A stretch of 19,941 bases of DNA from Arcicella sp043769985 (GCA_043769985.1 JAYVIV010000214.1:1-19941), one strand, 5' to 3'; shown: positions 8,846 to 16,403, counted from the first letter of the stretch. Notes: generated by a model not told the origin, from the letters alone. Made by a program: numbers and translations.

Positions 8846-8884
8846 TATAAAATTTCAGAAAATACAAACGCTTGAAGATAAATT

Positions 8885-9949
8885 ATGCAAACTATAGAAG
8901 CACTTTCATTGGCAGAACCACAAGCTAAAACTAAATTTAAAACGGGGGTTTTAATTGTAAATTTAGGTACGCCCGACTCGCCAAATACCCCTGATGTACG
9001 TAAATATCTCCGTGAATTTTTGATGGATGGAAGGGTGTTGGACATTCCTGCTGCGGCACGTTGGCCTCTCGTAAACCTCATTATTTCGCCTTTTCGAGGT
9101 CCAAAATCTGCCAAAATTTATAAAGAGCTATGGGAAGAAAGAGGTTCACCATTAAAATTTTATGGAGAAGATGCCGAGCAAATGCTTCAAGAAAGGTTAG
9201 GGGATGATTATGTGGTTAAATTAGCGATGCGTTATCAATCTCCAAGTATGGATGAAGGCTTGGAATTATTCAAAAAATCTGGCTTTAAAAAGATAATTGT
9301 CGTACCATTATTTCCTCAATATGCCTCTGCAAGTACGGGTTCGGTATTTGAAAAAGCCATGAAAATAGTTTCTACTTGGCAAATAATTCCAGAATTACAG
9401 TTTACGAATACTTTTTTTGACCATCCAAAATTTATTGAACACTTCTCAGACGTGGCTCGAAAATATATGGAAAAAGACCATTACGACCATTTCTTGTTTA
9501 GTTATCATGGACTTCCAGAGCGACACATGAGAAAAGGTGATTGCACGGGAGAGGTGTGTAAATTGGGTTCATGTTGTGATACCCTACATTCAATGAATCA
9601 GTTGTGTTATAGAGCCCAATGTTTTGAAACTACAAGACTAATGGTCAAGGAGTTAGGCTTAGAAGAAGGGACATACACGACCTCATTTCAATCACGATTA
9701 GGCAATGATCCTTGGATAAAACCCTACACAGATGACGTAGTTCAGGAATTAGCCAAATCTGGTAAACACAGTGTATTGGCATTCTCTCCAGCCTTTGTTT
9801 CTGACTGCTTAGAGACTACAATTGAAGTAGGAGAGGAATATAAAGAAATGTTTGAGGAATACGGCGGTAAGCACTGGCAGTTAGTGGAAAGTTTAAATAA
9901 TTCACCCATTTGGATAGATTTGTTGGAAGATTTGGTGAAGAAGGCTTGA
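8885..9949 (+). CDS. hemH: Ferrochelatase
   Basis: This 354-residue enzyme inserts ferrous iron into protoporphyrin IX, the last step of protohaem synthesis. The N-terminal core GVLIVNLGTPDSP (21-33), the catalytic SYHGLPERH (206-214, His208) and the C-terminal FVSDCLETTIEVGEEY (304-319, with Glu310 and Glu314) are all present. Six cysteines lie between 220 and 246 (C220, C225, C230, C231, C241, C246). This is a cysteine-rich segment as seen in many bacterial ferrochelatases, some of which carry a [2Fe-2S] cluster; a cluster here is inference. Residues 1-18 are a short extension before the core. Haem is the cofactor of KatG about 5 kb upstream. Confidence 0.96.
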   Translation: MQTIEALSLAEPQAKTKFKTGVLIVNLGTPDSPNTPDVRKYLREFLMDGRVLDIPAAARWPLVNLIISPFRGPKSAKIYKELWEERGSPLKFYGEDAEQMLQERLGDDYVVKLAMRYQSPSMDEGLELFKKSGFKKIIVVPLFPQYASASTGSVFEKAMKIVSTWQIIPELQFTNTFFDHPKFIEHFSDVARKYMEKDHYDHFLFSYHGLPERHMRKGDCTGEVCKLGSCCDTLHSMNQLCYRAQCFETTRLMVKELGLEEGTYTTSFQSRLGNDPWIKPYTDDVVQELAKSGKHSVLAFSPAFVSDCLETTIEVGEEYKEMFEEYGGKHWQLVESLNNSPIWIDLLEDLVKKA

Positions 9950-9987
9950 TTAGGAATTAGTTATTAGTTTTCAAACATTATTTTCTA

Positions 9988-10017
9988 CTTGAATACTGAA
10001 CTTTTACGGTAGTTTTG
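9988..10017 (+). promoter_or_regulatory. Candidate promoter of the DMT permease gene
   Basis: TAGTTTTG (10010-10017) matches TAnnTTTG, with CTTG at 9988-9991 (three of four bases of TTTG) 18 bp upstream. The ATG at 10092 would give a leader of about 70 nt. A GTTATTAGTT (9960-9969) / AACTAATAAC (10057-10066) inverted repeat flanks the site. Confidence 0.4.
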
Positions 10018-10091
10018 TAGTGGAAATTTTATTTCACAATAAATGTTTATTCCAGTAACTAATAACCAATTAACCAGTAATTATTCGACCA

Positions 10092-10985
10092 ATGTTATAC
10101 TTAGCCCTGAGCGTATTTTTTTCCGTTTTATTACTCATTAATTTTAGACTACATGCTCGTTTTGGTGTAAATACTTTTCAAGCAATCATTCTTAATTATC
10201 CCGTTTGTTTTTTAACTGGACTAATTTTCTTGCCTGATAATCAGCACTTTAGTTTGAGTTTTTTAGAACCCTCAACGCCTTATGCAATGCTTTTGGGCGT
10301 TGGATTTGTGATAACTTTTTTGCTGTCTGGTGCTTCAACACAAAAAGTTGGAATCACCGCCACTTCTTTAGCCAACAATATTTCTTTGGTAATACCCGTA
10401 ATTTTCAGTTTGATTGTCTTAAAATCCAGTCAAACATTTGATGGTTGGAATTATTTAGGATTAGCTTTAGCGATGGTTGCTGTGGTGTTGAGTACCTTAA
10501 AGAAAGAAGAAAAAGCCGATAACCAAACGAAAAATACTTCTGACTACCTCCTGCCGATTGCTGTTTTTGTGATGTACGGAATTACAAATACTACCTTCAA
10601 TTTTTTGAATGCTAAATATGTAACAGCTTCTGGAAACACCATTCCATTCACGTTAACAATCTTGACAGGTTCGATTATTTTTGGAAGTATTGTATTGGTA
10701 ATCAGAATGTTACAAGGAAAAGAGAAGTTACAATTAAAAAGTTTTTGGGCTGCCTTCCCCTTAGGAATCCCAAATTTTTTATCCTTTTATTTTTTGTTAA
10801 AAGCCTTAGATGCTTTTCAGAATAATGGTGCTTTTGTATTGCCGATTTACAATATCAGTGTGATTTTAGGTTCAGCGATTATTGCTTTAATTTTCTTTCA
10901 AGAGAAACTTTCAAACCTAAATAAAATCGGTTTGGCGTTGGCAGTTTTAGCCATTGGATTAATCTCTTATCAAGGGATTTTTTAA
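10092..10985 (+). CDS. DMT/EamA-family inner-membrane permease
   Basis: This 297-residue, very hydrophobic protein has about ten predicted membrane helices in two halves. The halves are separated by a charged loop (KKEEKADNQTKN, around residue 137-148), the layout of EamA (DMT superfamily) transporters. The second half starts near LLPIAVFVMYGITNTTFNF, and the protein ends in a helix (IGLALAVLAIGLISYQGIF). Members export or import small metabolites; the substrate cannot be inferred. It has its own candidate promoter and is convergent with the DNA glycosylase gene across a repeat-rich gap (10986-11173). Confidence 0.85.
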   Translation: MLYLALSVFFSVLLLINFRLHARFGVNTFQAIILNYPVCFLTGLIFLPDNQHFSLSFLEPSTPYAMLLGVGFVITFLLSGASTQKVGITATSLANNISLVIPVIFSLIVLKSSQTFDGWNYLGLALAMVAVVLSTLKKEEKADNQTKNTSDYLLPIAVFVMYGITNTTFNFLNAKYVTASGNTIPFTLTILTGSIIFGSIVLVIRMLQGKEKLQLKSFWAAFPLGIPNFLSFYFLLKALDAFQNNGAFVLPIYNISVILGSAIIALIFFQEKLSNLNKIGLALAVLAIGLISYQGIF

Positions 10986-10987
10986 AT

Positions 10988-11153
10988 AGACACTTTTTTT
11001 GGATTTCGGAGTCTTCTTGGAGTCCGACCCGAAATTCCGCTGTTTGAGCGTAGCGAGTTTCGGAATTTCTTGATTTTTTTGTTTCTTTTTGTATCAAGAC
11101 AAAAAGAAAAATACGTTTAAATTGGTATGAATCTGGTAAAATGAAAAGTGTCT
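10988..11153. repeat. Composite intergenic repeat between convergent genes
   Basis: This is an outer inverted repeat AGACACTTTT (10988-10997) / AAAAGTGTCT (11144-11153). Inside it, GAAATTCCG (11031-11039) pairs with CGGAATTTC (11061-11069) around TGTTTGAGCGTAGCGAGTTT. Further in, TTCTTTTTG (11083-11091) pairs with CAAAAAGAA beginning at 11100. The GAAATTCCG...GCGTAGCGAG...CGGAATTTC module resembles a repeat I recall from many Bacteroidetes intergenic regions. It probably also ends transcription from both sides. No protein is encoded. Confidence 0.6.
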
Positions 11154-11173
11154 GTCTGCAAATCAAGGGTTAA

Positions 11174-11755
11174 TTAATATCTACTCACAAATTTATTCCC
11201 CTTTACATAAAACCGATATGGCAATTCCACGCCTTGCGTAATGCCAATTCGAGTAGTCGTAATAATCTCATTATCAGATATTTGTATCTTTGGAGGAGTG
11301 ATTTTTAATCCCGATTCCAAAATATGCCAATCATTCATTCCTTTGTAAATACCCATGGCTTGCACTAATTTACCTGGACCAGAACACAACTCTTTGGGTC
11401 TCATTTGAGTTAATTTTGAGGTTTTCAAACGTCTCTCTTCCATCAAATCCAGTCCCACAGTTGGCTCTAAAGCACGGATTAGGACTGCTTCTCCAACGTC
11501 TTCTTGATTGGTTGAAATATTCACACAGAAGTGCATTCCGTAAATCTGATAGACATAAATGGTTCCTGCTTTGCCAAACATTGGGGCATTCCTAACACTC
11601 TTTTTTCGATAAGCATGACAAGCGGGATCACCCTGCAAATATGCTTCCGTTTCTACGATAATGCCAGCCGTTTTACCTTCTTCGTTTTCGTGAATGAAGG
11701 TATAGCCTAATAAGTTTTTTGCAATTGTTAAAGTATCTGAATTCAGTAGGTTCAT
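11174..11755 (-). CDS. mpg: 3-methyladenine DNA glycosylase (AAG/MPG family)
   Basis: This 193-residue base-excision repair enzyme removes alkylated purines such as 3-methyladenine from DNA. The active-site segment VETEAYLQGDPACHAYR (34-50) carries Glu37, the water-activating residue equivalent to human AAG Glu125, with Tyr39 and His47. GTIYVYQIYGMHFCVNI and LCSGPGKL (123-130) are also family signatures. The start at 11755 was chosen because a longer in-frame start at 11803 lies inside the upstream gene. The ATG at 11755 overlaps that gene's TGA as ATGA, indicating translational coupling. Its length is normal for the bacterial family. Confidence 0.94.
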   Translation of the reverse strand: MNLLNSDTLTIAKNLLGYTFIHENEEGKTAGIIVETEAYLQGDPACHAYRKKSVRNAPMFGKAGTIYVYQIYGMHFCVNISTNQEDVGEAVLIRALEPTVGLDLMEERRLKTSKLTQMRPKELCSGPGKLVQAMGIYKGMNDWHILESGLKITPPKIQISDNEIITTTRIGITQGVELPYRFYVKGNKFVSRY

Positions 11756-11997
11756 GAAGCTTTTTTCAATTTTAAAAGTGCTGAAATCGCAATCATTACC
11801 CAAACCACATTCACGAACGCTGAAGGATAGGCTTTATGATAAATCGTATTGACAATAAAGAAAATTCCTCCTATAAGATTGGCAATTTGATATTTTTTGG
11901 AGGTTGAGGCAATTTTACCAAACGAATTTAAAGCAAATGCTCCTACAATTAATAGTGAGGCTATCCAACCAATAATTTCAACGAATATTTCGTACAT
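11752..11997 (-). CDS. Small CBU_0592-like membrane protein
   Basis: This 81-residue protein has three hydrophobic segments: IIGWIASLLIVGAFALNSFG (8-27), the stretch around LIGGIFFIVNTIYH (41-54), and FVNVVWVMIAISALLKL (61-77). The layout resembles the small CBU_0592-like integral membrane proteins, whose function is unknown. Its stop codon overlaps the start of the DNA glycosylase gene by 4 nt, so the two form an operon. A TAAATTTG -7 box (minus strand, 12027-12020) lies 22 bp upstream of the ATG. Confidence 0.75.
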   Translation of the reverse strand: MYEIFVEIIGWIASLLIVGAFALNSFGKIASTSKKYQIANLIGGIFFIVNTIYHKAYPSAFVNVVWVMIAISALLKLKKAS

Positions 11998-12019
11998 AAA
12001 TAATAAAATTAATTTTAAG

Positions 12020-12027
12020 CAAATTTA
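12020..12027 (-). promoter_or_regulatory. Candidate -7 box of the membrane protein / mpg operon
   Basis: On the minus strand this reads TAAATTTG, an exact TAnnTTTG match 22 bp before the ATG at 11997. The position 19 bp upstream reads TTAT, a poor -33 element. Confidence 0.4.
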
Positions 12028-12153
12028 CTTAAAATCAACTTGATAAATAAATGGAAACGGATCTTTGATGATTTGATTGATAAAATAGAAAATAGTTACG
12101 GAACTATTTACTTATTGACGCAAAATTATTTCCAAGGCTTTAACACATTTTTA

Positions 12154-12224
12154 TATCACTAACCCCATGCCTTCAGGCTGGGGATATGTCGATTCCCCAG
12201 CCTGAAGGCATGGGGTTAGTGATA
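12154..12224. repeat. Perfect 31-bp inverted repeat with 9-nt loop
   Basis: Bases 12154-12184 are the exact reverse complement of 12194-12224; the loop is TATGTCGAT. Each arm also contains CCCC-A..GCCT-TC-AGGC-T-GGGG, so each can fold into its own 9-bp hairpin. No T-run follows on either strand. It lies in the divergent gap 11998-12424, where I find no gene. Besides this element that gap holds only -7-like boxes (12302-12309 TAAATTTG, 12394-12401 GAACTTTG) and AT-rich filler. Confidence 0.9.
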
Positions 12225-12424
12225 ATAAAGATGACTAAAGTATTGCCCAATCATAAATTTTCGATTTACGTCAATAAGTATATACTTCCGAATAGTTATT
12301 TTAAATTTGATGTTAAAAGTCTGTTTTACAGATAGTTATATTTTAACAATTAATTTTTAATTATTAATTGTTAATTATTAAAAATCTCTTCCCGAACTTT
12401 GCCAAAATTTTAAAAAGATAGAAA

Positions 12425-12856
12425 ATGATACAAGTGAAATCGGGCGATAAAATCAGCGTCCACTACACAGGAAGATTGACCGACGGAACACTTTTTGATT
12501 CTTCGGAAGGACGTGAACCTTTGGAATTTCAAGTCGGTTCGGGCATGGTGATTAAAGGATTTGATGAAGGCGTGACGAATATGAGCATAGGCGAGAAAAA
12601 GACCGTTCACATTCCTGCGGCTGAGGCTTATGGCGACATGGATCCAAATTATTTGGCCGTTTTCAACAAGGCAGAAATCCCTTCGGATATTCCTTACGAA
12701 GTTGGAATGCAACTAAATATGCACCAAGACGGAACGGGGCAAGTCATGCCTGTTTCGGTTGTGGAAGTCACAGAAACCACAATCACTTTAGATGCGAATC
12801 ATCCACTTGCAGGAAAAGATTTGATTTTTGATTTGGAACTGGTTTCTATTGGGTAA
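12425..12856 (+). CDS. SlyD-like FKBP-type peptidyl-prolyl isomerase
   Basis: This 143-residue protein speeds proline cis-trans isomerisation and probably acts as a folding chaperone in the cytoplasm (no signal peptide). The FKBP part starts at GDKISVHYTGRLTDGTLFDSS (7-27) and contains FQVGSGMVIKGFDEGV. The insert-in-flap segment after AEAYGDMDP (about 70-120) and the closing LDANHPLAGKDLIFDLELV match the SlyD group rather than plain FKBPs. The histidine/cysteine-rich C-terminal metal-binding tail of E. coli SlyD is absent, so the nickel role is not expected. The gene converges on the DEAD-box helicase gene, and a long hairpin follows the stop within 40 bp. Confidence 0.92.
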   Translation: MIQVKSGDKISVHYTGRLTDGTLFDSSEGREPLEFQVGSGMVIKGFDEGVTNMSIGEKKTVHIPAAEAYGDMDPNYLAVFNKAEIPSDIPYEVGMQLNMHQDGTGQVMPVSVVEVTETTITLDANHPLAGKDLIFDLELVSIG

Positions 12857-12895
12857 ATGCTAAGTTACTTTCGACAATCCTGTCTATGCGACTCT

Positions 12896-12991
12896 GTCTG
12901 AATTTGGATTCGTCAGATTTGTAGATTTTTTGGATTATTCGTTGGATAATAATCCAAAAAATCCATAAATCTGACGAATCCAAATTCAGAC
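12896..12991. repeat. 43-bp near-perfect inverted repeat downstream of the SlyD-like gene
   Basis: Bases 12896-12938 pair with 12949-12991 over 43 positions, with one G-U wobble and one mismatch; the loop is TCGTTGGATA. The arms carry GTCTGAATTTGGATTCGTCA and its complement. There is no adjacent T-run; a normal terminator follows at 13031. An open minus-strand frame across it (12846-13040) is a by-product of the repeat. Confidence 0.85.
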
Positions 12992-13030
12992 ATTCTTTTA
13001 AGTTTTTATGTACACTTGTAATTAAAAACA

Positions 13031-13069
13031 AAAAAAGCATCAGCCGAATTTTCGACTGATGCTTTTTTT
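13031..13069. terminator. Bidirectional rho-independent terminator
   Basis: AAAAAAGCATCAG (13031-13043) pairs with CTGATGCTTTTTT (13056-13068), with an inner CGAA/TTCG pair and T7 at 13063-13069. The A-run on one side and T-run on the other allow it to end transcription from both the SlyD-like gene (plus) and the helicase gene (minus), which converge here. Confidence 0.92.
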
Positions 13070-13127
13070 ACTTGAACATTGAGAATTGAACATTTTAAAT
13101 TGAAAATTCTCTTTATTTCAACAAATA

Positions 13128-15038
13128 TTAAACTGGCTTTGCCACCTCAACATTCACTTTCTTTCCTTTGATAGACGCTCCATCCATACGATTTAATACC
13201 GTTGTTGCGTATTCTTTTGGAACATCAACGAAGGTATATTTATCGAAAATATTGATTTGTCCTAAAGTATTTCCTGGAATTCCAGATTCTCCAGCAAATG
13301 CTCCTACGATGTTGGCAGGCGAGATTTTCTCATCAAAACCAATATTTACAAACATTCTTACCATGTTATCATCCTGACGATATGGCTTTCCAGCTCTGTC
13401 TGTGCGTGGACCTCTGTCTTCACCTGAACGAACAGGACGGTCGCCTGTGCGAGGAGGACGAGAATCATTACGATCAAAACTTCTTGCTCCGTCTCTGCTT
13501 CCACCACGAGAATCATTACTTCCGTAGCTTCTTGCCCCGTCACGGCTTCCACCATCACGACTTCCAAAACGACTATTTCCTGAATCTCTACCATCACGAC
13601 TTCCGAAACGGTCACCGCTGCTTCCATTTCCACGACCACCATCACGACTTCCGAAACGGTCATTACGACCAGAATCACGACTTCCGTAACGATCTCCACG
13701 GCTATCTCCTTCTAAATTCTCATCAGCAAATTCATTTTTTGCAACTCCCATTGTCATTTTCACAAGGGCAGCAACAATTTGCTCATTAGAAAATCCAGCG
13801 TGGGTTAATGAACCATAAACATCGCCGAAAAGTGCCAAATCATCCTCTTGGATAGCATTTTGTACTCTCTCAATAAACATTCCTTTCTTCACACCAACCA
13901 CATCCGAGAATGATGGAATTACACCTTTGTCAATTTTTACTTTCGTAAAATTCATAATATCTCTCAAACGATTACGCTCTGCACCCACCACGAAAGTATA
14001 AGCCTTTCCAGTTTTGCCAGCACGACCTGTACGACCAATACGGTGTACGTAATATTCTTCGTCCAAAGGAATGTCATAATTGAAAACGGCATCAATATCG
14101 TTCACGTCAATTCCACGAGCGGCAACGTCCGTAGCAACCAAAATAGTTGTTGCACCTGAACGGAATTTTGCCATTACGTTTGTACGTTGTGTTTGACGTA
14201 AATCTCCGTGCAAACCTTCGGCAGCGTATCCTCTCAATATCAACTCTTCAACCACTTCGTCAACTCTTTTCTTCTGATTACAGAAAATTAAAGCCAATTT
14301 CACGTTGTAAAAATCCATCAAACGAGTCATTACTTCCATTTTCGCCTTGCCTTTCACGTCAAAATATAATTGTTCGATGTTGGCATTGGTGATTTCGTTT
14401 TTAACAACTTTAACCAATTTAGGGTCATTCTGGTAGCGAGACGTAAGAGCCATAATTGGCTTAGACATCGTTGCTGAGAAGAAAACCGTTTGACGGTCTT
14501 CGTTTGTTTCTTGCAAAATGCTTTCGATGTCATCACGGAAGCCCATATCAAGCATTTCGTCTGCTTCATCAAGCACTGCCATTTGTACTCTTTCTAATTT
14601 CAAAGCACGTCTTTCAATCAAGTCAATCACACGTCCAGGCGTACCTACAACGATGTTTGCTCCTGCTTTCAATGACTTAATTTGACGGTCGATTGAATCA
14701 CCACCATAAACCGTAGTAACCCAAACGCCTTTTTTATACTTGGCTAATTTTTTGATTTCTTCGGTAACTTGTACTGCCAATTCACGAGTTGGGCAAAGCA
14801 CCAAACCTTGAACGTGCTTTTCGAAAGCGACAACTTTCTCAATCATCGGAATACCGAAAGCGGCTGTTTTACCAGTACCCGTTTGGGCTTGTCCGATTAC
14901 GTCACGACCTTCCAATAAATAAGGGATTGCTTCTGATTGGATTGGAGAGGCAGTTTCAAAGCCCATATCCAATACTGCTTTTTTAATATCTTCCGACACG
15001 GGAAGTTCATCGAATCTTAATCTTGCGATTTCACTCAT
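13128..15038 (-). CDS. DEAD-box ATP-dependent RNA helicase with DbpA-like RNA-binding domain
   Basis: This 636-residue helicase unwinds structured RNA using ATP and probably acts in ribosome assembly or cold adaptation, like CsdA/DeaD. All core motifs are present: AQTGTGKT (51-58), PTREL (83-87), TPGR (133-136), DEAD (157-160), SAT (188-190), ARGID (307-311) and HRIGRTGR (332-339). A disordered linker (about 445-555) is built of Gly-Ser-Arg-Asp repeats. The last 78 residues (VRMFVNIG...VNVEVAKPV) match the DbpA/CsdA RNA-binding domain. The start at 15038 was chosen because FDELPVSEDI begins at the normal distance; an in-frame ATG at 15056 adds six residues. A 21-codon upstream ORF overlaps this start as ATGA. 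Confidence 0.95.
   Translation of the reverse strand: MSEIARLRFDELPVSEDIKKAVLDMGFETASPIQSEAIPYLLEGRDVIGQAQTGTGKTAAFGIPMIEKVVAFEKHVQGLVLCPTRELAVQVTEEIKKLAKYKKGVWVTTVYGGDSIDRQIKSLKAGANIVVGTPGRVIDLIERRALKLERVQMAVLDEADEMLDMGFRDDIESILQETNEDRQTVFFSATMSKPIMALTSRYQNDPKLVKVVKNEITNANIEQLYFDVKGKAKMEVMTRLMDFYNVKLALIFCNQKKRVDEVVEELILRGYAAEGLHGDLRQTQRTNVMAKFRSGATTILVATDVAARGIDVNDIDAVFNYDIPLDEEYYVHRIGRTGRAGKTGKAYTFVVGAERNRLRDIMNFTKVKIDKGVIPSFSDVVGVKKGMFIERVQNAIQEDDLALFGDVYGSLTHAGFSNEQIVAALVKMTMGVAKNEFADENLEGDSRGDRYGSRDSGRNDRFGSRDGGRGNGSSGDRFGSRDGRDSGNSRFGSRDGGSRDGARSYGSNDSRGGSRDGARSFDRNDSRPPRTGDRPVRSGEDRGPRTDRAGKPYRQDDNMVRMFVNIGFDEKISPANIVGAFAGESGIPGNTLGQINIFDKYTFVDVPKEYATTVLNRMDGASIKGKKVNVEVAKPV
13555..13700 (-). 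repeat. Degenerate coding repeats in the helicase linker
   Basis: The plus-strand 12-mer CGACTTCCGAAA and close variants recur at uneven intervals, encoding (Y/F)GSRD units at helicase residues 451-455, 462-466, 478-482 and 491-495, with GSRDG variants at 497 and 513. These are protein low-complexity repeats of an RGG-like linker, not a CRISPR: spacing is irregular and all units are in frame. Confidence 0.75.
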
Positions 15039-15100
15039 AATGTTGTTGCGCCACATCTAACGACATGAAGAATAATTAGGGCATCGGCATGATGCTCCAT
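15035..15100 (-). CDS. Possible 21-residue leader peptide ORF of the helicase gene
   Basis: An ATG at 15100-15098 opens a 21-codon frame beginning MEHHADALIILH and ending ATTL, with its TGA at 15037-15035. This stop overlaps the helicase ATG (15038-15036) as ATGA, the arrangement typical of translational coupling. The GCATC/GATGC hairpin (15081-15095) covers its first codons. It could be chance, as short frames are frequent, but the exact overlap and its place in a long leader make it worth listing. Confidence 0.35.
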   Translation of the reverse strand: MEHHADALIILHVVRCGATTL

Positions 15101-15306
15101 TCGTTTCCTGCGACTAATTTTTAATTGATTTGTAATAATTTTGCTTTAATGATGCCCGAACATCCGTTAAAGCTCTGGGAGACCGACCTGAGGAGTTATG
15201 AGTTGTGAGTTGAACCATTCAACTGAAACCTAAACCTCTCTTAGAAGAAGTGCTTCGTGCCAACGAAGCGAACACAGAGACGTGCGGATGTTGTTTTTGT
15301 ACTAAT
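15039..15306 (-). promoter_or_regulatory. Long structured 5' leader of the helicase mRNA
   Basis: From the predicted transcription start near 15306 to the ATG is about 268 nt. Visible pairing includes a 7-bp stem with tetraloop (15252-15269, GCTTCGT/ACGAAGC), GTTGAA/TTCAAC (15209-15223) and GCATC/GATGC (15081-15095). Two long-range pairs are AACATCCG (15159-15166) with CGGATGTT (15285-15292) and GGGCATC (15079-15085) with GATGCCC (15151-15157). Cold-shock helicase genes such as csdA carry long regulatory leaders; a similar role here is inference. The gap 15344-15469 holds only a 16-bp palindrome (15443-15458). Confidence 0.5.
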
Positions 15307-15312
15307 TTTTCA

Positions 15313-15343
15313 CAAAGGTACGTCAATCTTTTGGATTCGCAAA
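15313..15343 (-). promoter_or_regulatory. Promoter of the helicase gene
   Basis: On the minus strand TTTG (15343-15340) and TACCTTTG (15320-15313) are separated by exactly 19 bp, matching both Bacteroidetes consensus elements with ideal spacing. This is the best promoter in the window and predicts a start near 15306. Confidence 0.7.
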
Positions 15344-15469
15344 TTTTATTGGATTATTTTTAGAAAAGGAAAGTTGGGTAAAGATTTCTAAAACAAGATT
15401 TTGGTTAGTTATAAAAATTTCTATGGTCTTGGGTTAAAATATTTTTCATTAATGAAAAGCAAATAAAAT

Positions 15470-16298
15470 TCATTTGCATTGATATTTGTAATCGTAGTAA
15501 CGGTCATAAGTTCCATCTGAATATTTTGTCATACTTGATAAAAGATAACCATCGTTATCAAATTCACGAATATATGAACCAACTGTTTTTATGGTTCCAT
15601 CAGAATTATAGCAAGTTTCTTTTTGAGGATAAAATTTATTATTATTCCCAAAACTATTTATCCCAAAATTATAAAGATAATTAATTTTAGTTTTTACAAG
15701 TAACTTGCTCATTTTATATTCCGATTGTATATGCCTTTCTGTTAAGACATTATTAAATTTTGCAGTTGAATAGCTTCTTACAAAATTTCCATCAATGTAT
15801 TCCGCCTCACTAATACTGTAATTACCTGTATATTCACCTGTTAATTTATTTCTTTCATTGCTCGACGATTTTTGATATGATAGCCATTATTATCATATTC
15901 TTCATAAATTAAAGTATTGGGATATTTATTTTTTACAGAATTAAAGCGTTCTATTCTGGTCACCCTGCCATTTTCATTACAATAGTATTTCTCGCATCTT
16001 CCATTTTTATCCAAAACAGTTACATACGGTTTTAAATCTGAACCTAAGTTAGATTTATCTTCTAAATAAGAAGTTTCATTGAAATTGTTGAATAAAACTT
16101 TTCCTTCATTATTATACATAAAAAGACCACCACCAACCGCTGATGTATAAAGTCGTTCGGAATAGATAGAATATGATTCAACAAGACAATCAATAGACTG
16201 GAAAGAATTAGCGATAGGTTGAATTACAGTAATTTTACAACAAGAAATAGTTGCCATAAAAATAATTCTAAAAAAAAATGTTTGCGATTCAATTTCAT
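15470..16298 (-). pseudogene. Lipoprotein gene with two apparent single-base frameshifts
   Basis: The open frames 15841-16314 and 15470-15712 belong to one gene. Adding one base to the A5 run (plus-strand T5 at 15869-15873) joins ...DNNGYHI to KKSSSNERNKLTGEYTGNYS, which then runs without a stop into the second frame to QCK. Adding one base to the T9 run (plus-strand A9 at 16270-16278) links an ATG at 16298 to a textbook lipoprotein signal, MKLNRKHFFFRIIFMATISC. The repaired protein is 276 residues with Tyr/Asn-rich repeats (KNGRCEKYYCNENGR, NDGYLLSSMTKYSDGTYDRYY) reminiscent of YD-type surface repeats. Function is unknown. Both defects are in homopolymers, so recent decay, phase variation or sequencing error are all possible. 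Confidence 0.7.
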
Positions 16299-16403
16299 GA
16301 CATTTTAAGGACAAGAGTAATAAAAATAATATGTGGTTAAATTTAATTTATCAACTCCAACTCAAGTATAAAATTCGTTTTTGTTTTTTTTGAGGATAAA
16401 ATT

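Noticed and set aside
9960..10066. GTTATTAGTT / AACTAATAAC pair flanking the permease promoter
   Set aside because: It is low-complexity AT sequence of a kind frequent in such genomes; pairing over almost 90 nt is not convincing as an operator.
12846..13040. Minus-strand 64-codon open frame between the SlyD-like gene and the terminator
   Set aside because: It consists mostly of the 43-bp inverted repeat and has no protein-like features.
13555..13700. Repeats resembling a small CRISPR array
   Set aside because: Units are short and degenerate, spacing is irregular, all are in the helicase reading frame, and no cas genes are present.
13298..13789. Plus-strand 163-codon open frame rich in His/Asp
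   Set aside because: It is the antisense image of the helicase GSRD repeats; composition is repeat-driven.
15443..15458. TTTTCATTAATGAAAA palindrome after the broken lipoprotein gene
   Set aside because: It is a perfect 16-bp palindrome but AT-only in its outer part and too weak to call a terminator or operator.
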